Origin: Falciphora oryzae
Taxonomy: Eukaryota; Ascomycota; Sordariomycetes; Magnaporthales; Magnaporthaceae
Assembly: GCA_000733355.1 (NCBI GenBank)
Contig: JNVV01000062.1
Span: 137,655 to 201,654 of the forward strand
Direction of reading: 5' to 3'
Length of the DNA: 64,000 bases
Shown here: positions 25,016 through 36,653 of the stretch, one piece after another
Position numbering within the stretch: the stretch's first letter is position 1
Layout: every line of letters starts with the position of its first letter
The notes under the pieces: generated by a model
The model's database searches: none
Seen by the model: the letters and a program-made list of their open reading frames with translations, nothing else
What the model was told of the DNA's origin: nothing
Program-made: the position numbers and the translations under genes

Positions 25016-26001
25016 ATGAGGTTTCTCTGTCTCCCCGGTGCCTACGGCAGCGCCGACAAGTTCCAGGTGCAGCTGGCGCCCATACTCAAGGAGCTGACCG
25101 ACGACGGCACCGCGACCTTCTACTTCACCCACGGGCCCTGCAAGGTGGAGCCGCCCGAGGGCTTCGAGGAGTTTTTCGGCGAGCCGCCCTACTACCGCTT
25201 CATCGAGCCGGACGAGGTGTCGGCCAAGATGCAGGACAACGACGTGCTCTCGCGCATCCGCGACTTCCCGCGCGGCGAGACGGCCGAGGACACGATGCGC
25301 GAGCTCATGACGGTCGGCGTCGCCACCTCGCACAAGAGCACGAGCCGCGCCATCAAGTACCTCAACGAGGTCATCGCGCGCCGGGGGCCCTTCGACGGCA
25401 TCATCGGCTACTCCGAGGGCGCCACCGTCGCGTCCACCTTCCTGCTTCACGAGCAGCGCCGCGCCGCGCGCACCGGCCAGCCGTCGTGCCTCAAGTATGG
25501 CATCTTCTTCGCGGGCTGGCCGCCCGTCGACCCGACCACGCACGGCCTCGTGCTTTCGGACGAGACGGAGGAGCGCATCGAGAGCAGGACGCTGCATATT
25601 GGTACGTGTTCTGCTGCTATCCCTGACGAGTACGCCTACGCGGTCGTCATGCAAGCCGCGCATTTCACATGCATTTGTTTCAAGCTTGCTTTTTCAACGC
25701 TCGTACACACATTCCGCATCTCCCTGCTTCGGACCTCCTTCAGTCCGTCGTTCTCGCCTTTACCAAACATGAAATGCGCCATGTTCTATTTTTGCTGACA
25801 TCTTTTCTTTTTCTAGTCGGATCATTAGACCCGTACCTCGATGGATCCATGGCCCTCTACAATGTCTGTGACCCGGATACAGCGTACTTGTTCGATCACG
25901 CCAAGGGCCATACGCTGCCGCGCGACAGGGAAACCATCAAAGAACTGGCTGATGTTGTTCGGGGGGCCATCTCCGAGATGAAGGGGGAGGGTCTGCTATA
26001 G
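25016..26001 (+). CDS. FSH1-family serine hydrolase (LovG-type candidate)
   Basis: Alpha/beta hydrolase of the FSH1 family, which includes thioesterases that release chains from HR-PKSs (LovG type). Exons 25016..25601 and 25817..26001 give 256 residues. Seen: N-terminal FLCLPGAYGS strand-loop, nucleophile Ser in GYSEGA, acid Asp in GSLDPYL just after the intron, and catalytic His in AKGHTLP. The intron (GTACGT...TTCTAG, 215 bases) is longer than most here. The gene is divergent from the PKS with only intergenic DNA between them. Hydrolase identity is well supported by the triad; release of the PKS product is inferred from the neighbourhood and from known clusters. Confidence 0.88.
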
Positions 26002-27459
26002 ACGGAAGCGTTGTAGCTGTAACATACGGGAGCGGATGGAGTTTGGGGTGAATTTACCCTTTTTCTTTGGGTACAGATGGTTCTATTTTTAACGGCATCC
26101 TCCAAGGAGTTTACACGGTTGGAGTTCGATAGGAAAACTGTGCAACATCTATTTCACAGGCCCCCTCATACCCCGCGTGTTCTTGTCGTAGGTCTTAGTG
26201 ATTGTATTTGTCACGAGGTCTCTCGAGTCTGCAAAGAACAGCGTAGATGGTTGTGCTTGATAAGCCGGATTGTTCTATGCAACTCAGCCTAGACCACCCC
26301 ATAACCGATATCCGGCGCTTGTATGCGCGGCCCCGTGGGGATGACGGCAGCAAATAGGAGCAAGTCCACCTCCGTCCGGTCGGTCCGGCCGAGATAGCCG
26401 AGGTGCCTTGGCTGACAGGCCGGACATATTACGTATCTTGGTCGGCGCCCATCATCGAACGAACGGGCGGTACGCGTTGGCCTTGGCCCACCTGTCGTTT
26501 GTGTCGACAGCTTTGTTTGCTTGGGCGAGGTATGTACCTGGCACACACATTTCGATCCGACCTTTCTCATGTAAGCCGGGCTTGCCCAAAGCCTCCACCT
26601 AAGCTACAGACCCCCACACGCTCGGTGACAGCAGAAACGTCCGTTGGGGGTGTGAGCCGAGTGTCGACGCCACAGGGTTTCTGGAAACGGACACGGTCCG
26701 TCAGAAGCAAGGATAGGCTGGTCCTTGGGCGAAGGAGGCACGGAGGATAGAAGGAGTCGGCGGAACAGTCCAACAGAGAGAACGTGCAGGGGCCAAGAAA
26801 AATTATCAGTCGGTGACAACGTGCCAGTGTCACGCAAAATCAAGCCAACCCGATTGGCACGCTAGCACTGGACGAGTTGCAGGGGAGATAGCGCGGGAAA
26901 CAGATCGCCGGACTAACCCCTATTGGCATCCCCAAACACCCAAGTGCCACTTACACACGCCCCCCGTCGCGGTTCACGGCTCCCGCCAAGAAATCCTGTA
27001 GGCCCGTCAGAAGAGGATGTCACAGCGCCTCCTTTGCCGGACGCAGAGAGGCGTCACGTCTGAGGACGACCCCCTCTGCGGTATTACTGCGGTCTGGGCC
27101 CCTCCGAAACTCTGTCACTTCGCCTCTCTCCACCCCCCTTTTTGGTTGGTGTTTTGTTTGCCTCTGCCAGTCGTTCGTTTCTAGTTCTGTGTTTCCACGC
27201 TCGATGCAATCTGGAACGCATTGGCCCACCACACCCCGTCGAAACCGCGGAAAGGTTCGAAAGACTGCTGCCGCTTTGGTCTGCGAGAGCCCTCGGGGAG
27301 GCCCCGCTGTCCAGATACCGAGGTCGCTGCCCTCGGAGATACTGATGTGAAAAACTCACCAGGGCAGAATAGCTACACACAACTCGGCTCTTCGCGCCTA
27401 GGGATCACGCGGCTCTCCATCCCGTCTTCCAGCCGGCCGCGCCGCGGGAAGCTATCGCG
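26002..27459. other. Intergenic upstream of the ABC transporter
   Basis: About 1.46 kb with the 3' UTR of the hydrolase and the promoter of the ABC transporter. No gene, RNA or repeat recognised. Confidence 0.5.
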
Positions 27460-30400
27460 ATGTCTTCCCCCAATGAGGCTGCGGCGGCGCCCGATGCCGC
27501 CGGCGAACCCAAGGGGCGCTTTGGGTTAAGTCCAAAAACGCTGCTATCCTTGAGGAATTTCATGGTATGTGCCGTTTTTCTTCATGAGAATTTCAACCTC
27601 GAATAGAACAACAAGTCACTAACAAGCTTCCAATGGTCCATAGAAAATCTTCAGCTATGCAACGCTGCTGGACAAGATCGTGTTGGTTGTATCCTCGGTG
27701 GCTGCCATGGCCACGGGGTTGACCATCCCGCTCATGGTCATTGTGTTTGGTATGTGGACAAAGCCATAGTCCTCACACAGAAGATAGGTGGTTTGAGGGC
27801 GGAGACTTACCTGGGACACTTTACAGCCAACCTGATCGGCGTCTTCACCGACTTCTATCGCCAAGGATCCACGACAACGGGCGCCCAGTTCTCTAGATCA
27901 GTGAACCAGTGTGTGTAGGTTGCGCCTCTAGATCGTGATCGCCCTAGGGAGTAAGACGGAACCGCAAGCTGACACAAGACTCGCGATAGGTTCTACATCA
28001 TCTATCTCTTTGCCGCGAGGCTAGCCTCGTCCTACATAATGAACGTAAGCCACGCCTTTCCGCATCCCCTCGCCCATCCCAAGCTGACGTACCCCGCTCC
28101 CAACACAACAGCTCGGCTTCCGCATCAGCAGCCTGCGCATCTCTTCCTCCATCCGCGTCGTCTACCTGCGCTCGCTCTTCGCGCTCCCCATCTCGACGCT
28201 CGATGCCATCCCCGCGGGGCAGACGGCCGCCATCGTGACCGTGACGGCGGGCCTGCTGCAAGTCGGCATCTCGGAGCGGCTCGGCGGGGGGCTGGCGGGA
28301 GCCGCGAGCGTCGCGTCCGCCGTCGTCGTCGCCCTTGTCTTCAACTGGCTGCTGACCATCGTCACGCTCGCGGGGCTCGTCTTCATCGGCCTGGCCTATG
28401 CTGTTTTTACCCCACTGGTCGGCAGGCAGGCGCTTGCGGTACACGAGGCGGATGTGAAGGCTGCTAGCGTGGCGGCTGAGGCGTTTGCGTCTTACCGTAT
28501 GCTGGCTGCGTGTGGCGCGGAGGCGAAGGCGATCCAGAAATATGCGGTGTATGTGGACGAGTCCTGGCGCAAGGGGCTCTCGATGGCGTGGCTTGTTGGG
28601 CTGCAGCAGGCGTTGGGTAAGTAACAGCTGTCTATCATCTAAGGTGGTCTCGGCGTCGGGGCTAACATCACGCGCAAGTCTTCTTTGGCGTTTATGGGTG
28701 AGAGTCGACCCCTGCCCCTGGCTGATCGCGTTGCATGGAGTAGCGCTGACTCTGAGTGCTCTTCCAGGACTTTTGCGCTGGCATTCTGGTTTGCCTTCCG
28801 CATGTACGCCGTCGTACTCACCACAACCCCCGAAGACCTGATCGTGGTTCTGCTCTGCGTCATGATGATGGCGACCTCGATCGGCCAGATCTCAGCACCC
28901 CTGTCGGCGGCGCACCAGGCTGCCGAGGCATGCGCCATCTTCCACACCATTATAGACGCCCCTAAACCGACGTATGGCGTGGCCAAAGGCGACGATGAGG
29001 TCCGCGTCGACGGCGACATTGTGCTGATGAACGTCAACTTTGCCTACCCGACCCGCCCTGAGGTGCGCGTGCTGGACCAGCTGAACTTGACGTTCCCTGC
29101 TGGAAAGGTCACAGCCATCGTCGGTCCATCCGGGTCGGGCAAGAGCACCATCGTCGGCATCATAGAGAGGTGGTACGAATTCAACGGCGATCCCGCTACC
29201 AACCCAATCGTGAGTCCCCTGGCCTGCGAGGAAGTCATATCCGTTAGCTTGAAGCTACTGATCTAGGTATCTGACTGACTTCTGGATACCAGGTTCTCTT
29301 CCTTCGCAACGGATTCGTCACCGTTGGCGGGCGTCTCCTGACCGAGATCGACATCAAGTGGTGGCGCAACCAGATCGGCCTGGTCCAGCAAGACAACGTG
29401 CTCTTCAACACGACGGTATACAAGAACGTGGAGAATGGCCTAATCGGCACAAGGTGGGAGCACGAAAGCGACGAGAAGAAGGCGCTGCTGATCGAGGCCG
29501 CCTGCAAGGACGCCTTTGCAGACGAGTTCATCGCCCGCCTCCCAGATGTGAGTGTCCTATGCGCACCATCGCTCTGACCACACTAACCGCTCGAGCAAAA
29601 CAGGGCTACCAAACGACCGTCGGCGAGTCCGGCATCAAGCTGAGCGGCGGACAGCGGCAGCGGCTGGCCATCGCGCGGGCCATCGTGAAGCAGCCCAAGA
29701 TCCTGATCCTGGACGAGGCCACGTCGGCCATCGACGTGCGCAGCGAGCAGATCGTGCAGGCAGCCCTCGAGCGCGCCAGCGTCGGCCGCACGACCGTCGT
29801 CATCGCGCACCGCCTGGGTACCATTAAGCGCGCCGACAAGATCGTCGTACTGCGTAAAGGCCGCGTCGTCCAGCAGGGCACCCACGACGAGCTGCGCGCC
29901 CAGCGGGGAAGCGCCTATTACATGCTCGCCACCGCTCAGAGTATCGACGTGCCTGCCCGCAGCCCGCAGCCCCCTGTTGGGCACGCTGCTGGTCTAGCGG
30001 AGGAGGAGGAGGACGGCGGCGGGGATGATAGCGACCACTTCCTGAGTGTGCCCGAGGGGACGAGCGAGTGGGGCCGCCGAGACTCGTGGCACACGTGCAC
30101 GACGCAGTCGTCGGGGACGCCGCCCGAGAGGCTGGTGGCGCGGGACGACATCGGCGAGGAGGTGGCCGCGTCCATGATCAGCGCCACCAGCACGCAGGTC
30201 AGCACGCAGATCACGATCCCCGGGAGCGACGGCTCGTCGGACGTGTCCTCGGACGACGACGGGCGCGTGAAGCTCGTCGAGGAGGAGAGCCACTGGCTCG
30301 GAGGGTTCGCGGAGCTGCTGGCGGAGCAGGGCTCCAAGTGGAAGCTGTACGCCGTCATCTTTGTGGGTGCGCTTGGCGCCGGTGGTAAGTCTTTTGTCGC

Positions 30401-32544
30401 CGTTCTTCCTCTCCTTTCTCTACAGGCCGTGGTACTGATTCTTGAATCGCTTCTCAGCCAGCACTCCGGTCCAGGCGTATCTCTTCGCCATGTTGCTCAA
30501 TCTCTTCTCTTTCTGGGGGCAGAGTGTCCAGCGAGTCGCAAACTTCTTCTGTCTGATGTTTGTCGCGCTCGCGGGAGGGGTCGCCCTGAGCCACTTGCTT
30601 CTGGGATGGTCTACTACGCGACTAGGATTTGTAAGTGCAAGCTTCAACCAAGAGCAGAGGATAGTTGGGCTAACCACGCGTGCTCCTTTCAGAGCCTGAC
30701 CCGCCTCTACCGCAAAGAGTACTTCGCCAATATCATCACCAAGCCGGCCGCCTTCTTCGACGAGGAGGAGCACACGATCGGAGCGCTGACGGCGCGACTG
30801 GCCACCGATCCCACGCAGCTGCAGCAGCTCCTGGGCGCTAACATGGCTTTTGTCCTCGTCTCGCTCTTCAACGTAGTCGGCTGCTGCATCGTCGGGTTCG
30901 TTTTCGGGTGGAAGCTGACGGCGGTGGCGCTCGCGTCCACCATGCCCGTTATCGTGGCGGCCATGTTTTACCGCGTGCGGCACGAGGTGCGCCTCGAGAC
31001 GGAGGCCAACCGGGTCTTCGCCGAGGGTGCCAGATATGCGTCCGAGAGCATCGCGGCCATCCGGACCGTCTCGAGCCTGACGATGGAGAAGGGCGTCGGG
31101 GAGCGGTACAAGAAGCTGCTGACGGACCATGTCCAGGGGGCGACGCGCAAGGCGAGGTGGTCGCTGCTGCTGTTCTCTTTCAGCGACAGCATCTCGTTTC
31201 TCTGCATTGCCTTTGTGCTGTGGTAAGTCGTGGGCAGAGAAGACGGAATCGTGGTGAATGTCTGGCTGGGAACAATTTGCTGACCAGGGTGTTTGTGTTT
31301 CCATGGCAGGTACGGCGGGCGCTTGCTGGCCAGCCGTGAGTACACCCCGTTCCAATATGGTAAGTGCGAGGCTCGATCAACCACCATCAGCCACACCACC
31401 TCCCATCACAGTTCAACATTGACAAAACATTCAACAGTGCTGGTGTATATCGCCGTCGTCCAAGGCGCCATGAGTGCCGGCCAGTGGCTCAGTTTCGGTC
31501 CCAGTAAGCCCAATATACCTCTCAACTCTGCGCCCATGGATCGTCAGGACCAGGATCAATGCCTAACATAGACGACACCCTTCTCTTTAGATATCGCCCA
31601 CGCCACCGCAGCCGCGGACCGCGTGCTCGACATGCGGGACCTGGACTACGGCGACGACCGCGTCGGCGTCCCCGGCCTGGGCCCGCACGCCTTTGTGGGC
31701 AGCGAGGACGAGAAGGAAGGCGTCGAGGTCGAGTTCCGGGGCGTCTGGTTCAGCTACCCGACACGCGCCGGCCCCGTGCTGCGCGGACTCAACATCAAGA
31801 TCCTGCGCGGCCAGTTCGCCGCCATCGTCGGCCCCTCGGGCTCCGGCAAGACGACCGTCATCTCGCTGCTCGAGCGCTTCTACTCTGCCGACGCGGGACA
31901 GGTCTTTTGCAACGGCCACGACGTCCTGGATTTGGATTTGGCAAAGTACCGCGGGTCCATGTCGCTCGTCGCGCAGGAGCCGTACCTGCTAAGCGGCAGC
32001 ATCCGCGACAACATCCTCCTCGGCGTCGCGGACGAGTCCACCGTGGTCGAGGCGGACGTGCACGCCGCCGCCCAGGAAGCAGGCCTGCACGAGTTCGCGG
32101 TGAGTCTGCCGCAAGGGTATGACACCGAGGTGGGCGCGGCCGGCGTCGCGCTTTCCGGAGGGCAGAGGCAGAGGCTGTCGATCGCGCGTGCGCTGGTGCG
32201 TAGGCCCTCGCTTTTGCTACTCGACGAGGCCACCAGCAGCTTGGATAGCGAGACCGAGGCGGCGGTGCAGCAGACCTTCGAGGCCGCGAAGGGTAGTCGT
32301 ACCATGGTCGTGGTGGCTCATAGGCTCGCGACTGTGCGCAACGCCGATGTGATCTTTGTCATGTCTGAGGGAAGAGTCGTCGAGAGGGGCACACATGCGA
32401 CTCTGATTTCCCGACGGGGAGTTTACTACGAGATGGTATGTGCCGAGTGCGATCTTTCCTACGCATTCCTTGAGCCTCCCTGTTTAAAGAGCTCCTGCTA
32501 ACGGCTTTCGGCTATAGTGCCAATCGCAAGCACTTGACAGGTAA
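27460..32544 (+). CDS. ABCB full transporter (multidrug-resistance / Pmd1-like), 15 exons
   Basis: Exporter with (TMD-NBD)x2, likely plasma membrane. Exons: 27460..27564, 27644..27749, 27827..27914, 27990..28044, 28112..28616, 28679..28697, 28768..29209, 29293..29547, 29604..30384, 30458..30630, 30693..31222, 31310..31359, 31438..31503, 31591..32435, 32518..32544; 1348 residues. NBD1: Walker [10 protein letters not shown] (about 294-302), signature LSGGQRQR, Walker [11 protein letters not shown]-loop VIAHRLG. NBD2: [33 protein letters not shown]. Six hydrophobic spans precede each NBD; a Ser/Asp/Glu-rich linker follows NBD1. Exon 6 is only 19 nt and is needed to join VFFGVYG to TFALAFW. All fifteen joins keep the frame. 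Export of the neighbouring PKS product or self-protection is inferred from position. Confidence 0.92.
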
Positions 32545-32995
32545 CCATGATGTGGCCATTGCTTGTTACTTGATGATAATAGCTGTGAGATCGTCTGGGC
32601 GGGAGGCGGCAATGTCGAACACTTGTTTGTCTTTGTATTTCTATCATGTACCCGCAGTCGCGAACACCTTCTCCTATGTTTCGGTCCCTTTATCCAAACT
32701 CCAAAGTCATGCCTATCCCTGCCAGTCTCTTCCATTGGTATTGGCTATAGTCCCCGCATGTTGTCGAGAAAACGACACCCAATGGTAGACACCAACAAGG
32801 GATGTCTCCAAAGTTGAATGTTTGGTTCAACCGATGAAACAGGAAAGAAAGAGCAAAATAATTCCCGGGATACTATGACCTATGTGTTATTGTTACGTCT
32901 CGCTACCCTCCGTCCGTGACGGCCCGGAAGACGGTGGCCCGACCTTGATATTGGCGTAATGGACACTGGCACGACATATCGTCTGCCTCTCAGCC
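32545..32995. other. Convergent 3' intergenic
   Basis: About 450 bases between the converging transporter and glycerate kinase genes. Nothing recognised beyond likely 3' UTRs. Confidence 0.5.
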
Positions 32996-34363
32996 TCATC
33001 CAAGTTCGTCGACTCTAGCCAGATGAACCACCCCACGCTTCTGCGCGCGCCTCTCAGAAACCTTGAACCCGACGTCAACAATACGTATGACCGTCTCGGC
33101 CGCGTCTCTCGCGAGCCTCTCGGCGTCAGCCACCGCCTCGCCCAAGGTCATGGGTCCTTGCATCGTGCACGCAAGCGCGTCGATGCCCACGGCCAGGTTG
33201 TCACGCGCGCCCTCCCCGATGGTGCCAGCGATAGCCACTACTGGGATACCGAGCCGGCGCGCCCGGCGTGCCACGTCGGCCGGCATCTTGCCCTGAGGGG
33301 TCTGGCCGTCAATGCCGCCTTCTGCCGTGATGACCAGGTCCAGGCCGCAGCCGCCATCCTCGCCGTCCTTCTCGTCAGGCAACAAGGACCCCAGCAGCAG
33401 GGAGAACTCGTTCATGACGCCGTAGCGGGGCCGGAGGGTCGCGCCGATGAGGCGCAGCGCCGTCCCCAAGCCGCCTGACGCACCGGACCCGGGAGCGCGC
33501 CCGATCTCGGAGGCTGAGCAGTCCAACGCCCGGGCAGCGGCCTCGGCCATGCGGGACATGCAGTGCGCAAGGACCTCGACCTGGTCCGCGCTCGCGCCCT
33601 TCTGCGCGCTGAAGATGCGCGCCTGCTCGCCGGGCCCTGTGAGCACATTGGCCCAGTTGACCGAGGCCTCGATGTTGACAGCGCCCGAGCGGATGCGGGG
33701 ATCGAGGCCGCCGAGGTCGACGCGGTCTAGGAGGCGGAGCGACTCGCCGCCGCGAGCGGTGGGGATCTGGGCGCCGTGGATGTCGAAGAGGCGCGCGCCG
33801 AGGCACTGCAGCATGCCGGCGCCGCCGTCGCAGGTGCCGGCGTCACCGCAGCCGACAATGATGCGGCGCGCGCCGGCGTCGAGGGCGGAGAGAATCAGCT
33901 CGCCGACGCCAAAGGTTGTCGTGACGCCAGGGTTGCGGAGGTGCGGGGGCACGAGGCTTAGGCCCGCGGCGGCGGCCATCTCGATTATGGCGGTCTTGGT
34001 AGGGGGTGCACTCGGACTCGACGGTAAATTTTCAACTCTCGCGAGTGCTTCTTGCTGTCTCGAGGGCGTCTCGTTTTGAGCTTGCCCCAAGATGCCGAAG
34101 TAGGAGTCGACGGGTGTGCCTGTTGGGCCGGCGACCTGAACGCGATGGATGGCGCCGCCGGTCTGAAGCACCAGTCCGCGGGTGAAGCCTTCGCCTCCAT
34201 CAAAGAGCGGGACCTTGAAAATGCGGGCATCGGGCAAGGCGGAGAGGATGCCAGCCTCGATGCAGTCGGCTGCGGCGTCGGGCTGGAGGCTCCCTTTGAA
34301 ACCCGACGGGCAGACCAGTATCTTCGGCCCCTGGTTAGACATCGTGTTGGATTTAGTTTCCAT
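32996..34363 (-). CDS. Glycerate kinase (GckA/GlxK family)
   Basis: Phosphorylates D-glycerate using ATP and links glyoxylate or serine metabolism to glycolysis; cytosolic. Single exon of 455 residues. Family motifs in order: PSGFKGSL near the N-terminus, FDGGEGFTRG, VGCGDAGTCDGGAGMLQ, FSAQKGASADQ, GSGASGGLG, and ITAEGGIDGQTPQGKMP near the C-terminus. This is the full set for the type I family. Start taken at 34363 (METKSN); an internal Met seven codons on (34342) is an alternative. An insert of about 25 residues rich in Ser/Pro (ENLPSSPSAPP) sits between two strands. It is a housekeeping enzyme beside the PKS locus, with no evident link to it. Confidence 0.92.
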   Translation of the reverse strand: METKSNTMSNQGPKILVCPSGFKGSLQPDAAADCIEAGILSALPDARIFKVPLFDGGEGFTRGLVLQTGGAIHRVQVAGPTGTPVDSYFGILGQAQNETPSRQQEALARVENLPSSPSAPPTKTAIIEMAAAAGLSLVPPHLRNPGVTTTFGVGELILSALDAGARRIIVGCGDAGTCDGGAGMLQCLGARLFDIHGAQIPTARGGESLRLLDRVDLGGLDPRIRSGAVNIEASVNWANVLTGPGEQARIFSAQKGASADQVEVLAHCMSRMAEAAARALDCSASEIGRAPGSGASGGLGTALRLIGATLRPRYGVMNEFSLLLGSLLPDEKDGEDGGCGLDLVITAEGGIDGQTPQGKMPADVARRARRLGIPVVAIAGTIGEGARDNLAVGIDALACTMQGPMTLGEAVADAERLARDAAETVIRIVDVGFKVSERRAQKRGVVHLARVDELG

Positions 34364-34828
34364 TCCCGGTGAGAACGACACGCCGCGGGAAAATGCATCT
34401 TTGCATTTTCTGCATGCGGTCTTGTGACCACGCTTTATCTCGCCCCTTCCAAGATTTGATAGACTTGGACTCCCAAGTTTTCCCAGTCAACACCACGATG
34501 GCTACTTCCTGTATAGGCGTGGCCGACCGCAATACGCTTCACCAAAATGTCAGGTGCGCGAATGTGCGAGGCAAACGGCTTTGTTGTCACCATGCTCACG
34601 TCGTTGTTTGTTGGACGGCAGACACGGGAAGGAGCACACGAATCCCAGAGTGGTAATGAAAGGCATTGAACCAGAGCGTGTCAGTCCACGCGGACTCATC
34701 ATCGCTCCTGGTGAGCTCAGGCCACGACCGGTGACCGAGCATGGCGATAGAGAAAAGGCTACAGCCACGTGAGTTCAATGGTCGCCGAGTATCCTGGCAG
34801 GTTGGGGAGGCCAACTTGGAAGGCCAGC
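34364..34828. other. Intergenic
   Basis: About 465 bases between two minus-strand genes. No gene recognised. Confidence 0.5.
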
Positions 34829-35215
34829 TCACTCGTAGCCCATCCCCCTCCGCCACCACTCGGTCAAGCCCCGGCGCTCCATCTCGCGGCCAAAGTCGGC
34901 GACAGCCGCAACCTCGCGGAATCCCACAGGCACAGGGAGATCTGCGGGCGTCTCCGGCAAAAAGAACGGCGCCGGCTTGCAGGCGCACCTGTAGTCCTTG
35001 TAGCGGAGGGCCTGGACGGTCTCGACCCAGTCCCGCAGCGGCTCCTCCCGGCTGGCCTCGGCGTACATGATCCCGGGGGAGCCGCCGCTGCGGAGCAGGA
35101 CGAGGTGGAGCCCCTGGTCGTCGGCCGCCCTGCGCAGGCGCTGCACCTTCTTGCGCGAGGTGATGTGGTGGGTGCGGATGAGCGCGTTGAAGAGCTGGAG
35201 CTGCGGGCGACTCAT
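34829..35215 (-). CDS. RWDD2/Prp3 C-terminal-type (DUF1115) small protein
   Basis: 128 residues from the Met at 35215. The pattern RTHHITSRKK, then LVLLRSGGSPGIMYAEA, then LRDWVETVQALRYKDYRC matches the C-terminal domain shared by RWDD2 proteins and the splicing factor Prp3. Full-length RWDD2 relatives have an N-terminal RWD domain of about 110 residues. None was found upstream in any frame within 400 bases, although the frame stays open for 13 codons before this Met (to 35254). So the gene is either a natural domain-only version, is 5'-truncated, or has an undetected upstream exon. Family assignment rests on pattern memory. The biochemical role is unknown. Confidence 0.65.
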   Translation of the reverse strand: MSRPQLQLFNALIRTHHITSRKKVQRLRRAADDQGLHLVLLRSGGSPGIMYAEASREEPLRDWVETVQALRYKDYRCACKPAPFFLPETPADLPVPVGFREVAAVADFGREMERRGLTEWWRRGMGYE

Positions 35216-36653
35216 TTTGCACACGAAGGAGCTGAGTCCGCCCTTCTTTACCAAGCCCTCGTCTCGAAGAAATTGCAGAGCCGGGCGAGGACAGGGGAGC
35301 CGGGAGTCGGGAGTCGGTCTGATGTTTTACATCTGCGCCTCGCCGTTTGATCGCTGGAAAATCCGTAGCCGACCTGGAAGATGCACGTGAGTGGTCGAGT
35401 CATGTGACCGTTGAATACCCATCGTCTTTCCCGCATCCCGCGGGCAGAACACGATCCAGATTCCAAGCTGTCAGAGCCGTCCGTGCTTTGCGCCAAGCGT
35501 CCCCACCCCCACCGCAGTCCCACTTGCTGGTGAATCGAGACAGGTCGAATTTCCTTTCAACCTCCAATTTCCAAATTGGAAAAGCCAAGCTCGCTGACGA
35601 AACTCCAAACACGAAGCCCAAATGCCCTGAGCCGGCGTCGGTAAGCATCAAATCAATTGGATTCAGCTGACCCCGGGAGCGTCCTCTCTCCTGGGTTTCT
35701 CTCTGGAGTTGACTCGCAGATTGTCCAGCCCGAGAGAGCCCAAGGCTGGTGTGCTGGCTTGGGTGATGTCAATCAAATATCGCCCCGACAGTCAACCCGG
35801 GTTTGTCGCTGGGCGCCAGCCCTGACGACGCAGGAACGGATGGACCTTGGTGCCGGCAGTGGACAAACACAAGACCAACTGGGTGGTCAGCCAGCCTTTC
35901 CAGCCCCTGATGCATCCCTTTGCTCTGGGCGGACAGCCAAGCGACGCGCCCTTGGCCCCCTTCAAGCCGTCAGCAGCACCAGAAAACCCACTGAAAGGAT
36001 AGGGGCGGAAATAGGGGGGCGTGGCGCCCAGAATGCCAAGTTCACCGATGCACATTGGCGCTGGCACAGCCCCCGCGGCGCCGAGAAGTCTCATCCTCTG
36101 AATGGGTCCGGAAAGGAGGGATGCGTGGCCGACCCGACCACAGAGAGGACCGCCTGCGCACGTTTCCGAGACTACCAAGCCGTCCAGGGCGCACGCAAAT
36201 GCCTGCGGAAGGGTGCTGCCAAGCGGCTACTCGCCTACCGGCCAGGATCTCCCGCGTCATGCCTGCAGTGGAAAATCCGGTTCTGTCGTCTCTTTGCCCT
36301 TTGCCATTCTTCTTTGTCTCCTTTTCCCAATTGCATCCTACGTTATTCTGCCATACCCAGCCAACAGGAATTCTGTCTGCTGGCCGGACCGTCGACGCCA
36401 GTAGCGTGTTTTGCTTGTCCTTCAAACGACTGATTATCAAGTCGTGCCGGTCGTTACATTTGCACCAACCCACACTCTCTCGCCCTCCACTTTTCCCCAG
36501 CTGCAATCCGGTCTCTATCGAGTTTCGCTGCCGGCCGATCGAGACCGTTGTGGACAGGCCACCACGACCACGAATAACGATCGCTTGCTCACGGATTGGT
36601 GCGCTCGTCACTCGCTACAGATACCAATCGACTTGACCTTCGTTTAGCCCAGA
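35216..36653. other. Intergenic, no gene recognised
   Basis: About 1.4 kb upstream of the GH76 gene. Open frames exist on both strands (up to about 258 codons) but they mirror each other in a GC-biased stretch and have no motif. The region should contain the GH76 promoter and long 5' UTR. Confidence 0.45.

Noticed and set aside
35657..36433. 258-codon plus-strand open frame before the GH76 gene
   Set aside because: No family motif, odd composition, an overlapping antisense frame of similar length, and a position expected for promoter and 5' UTR.
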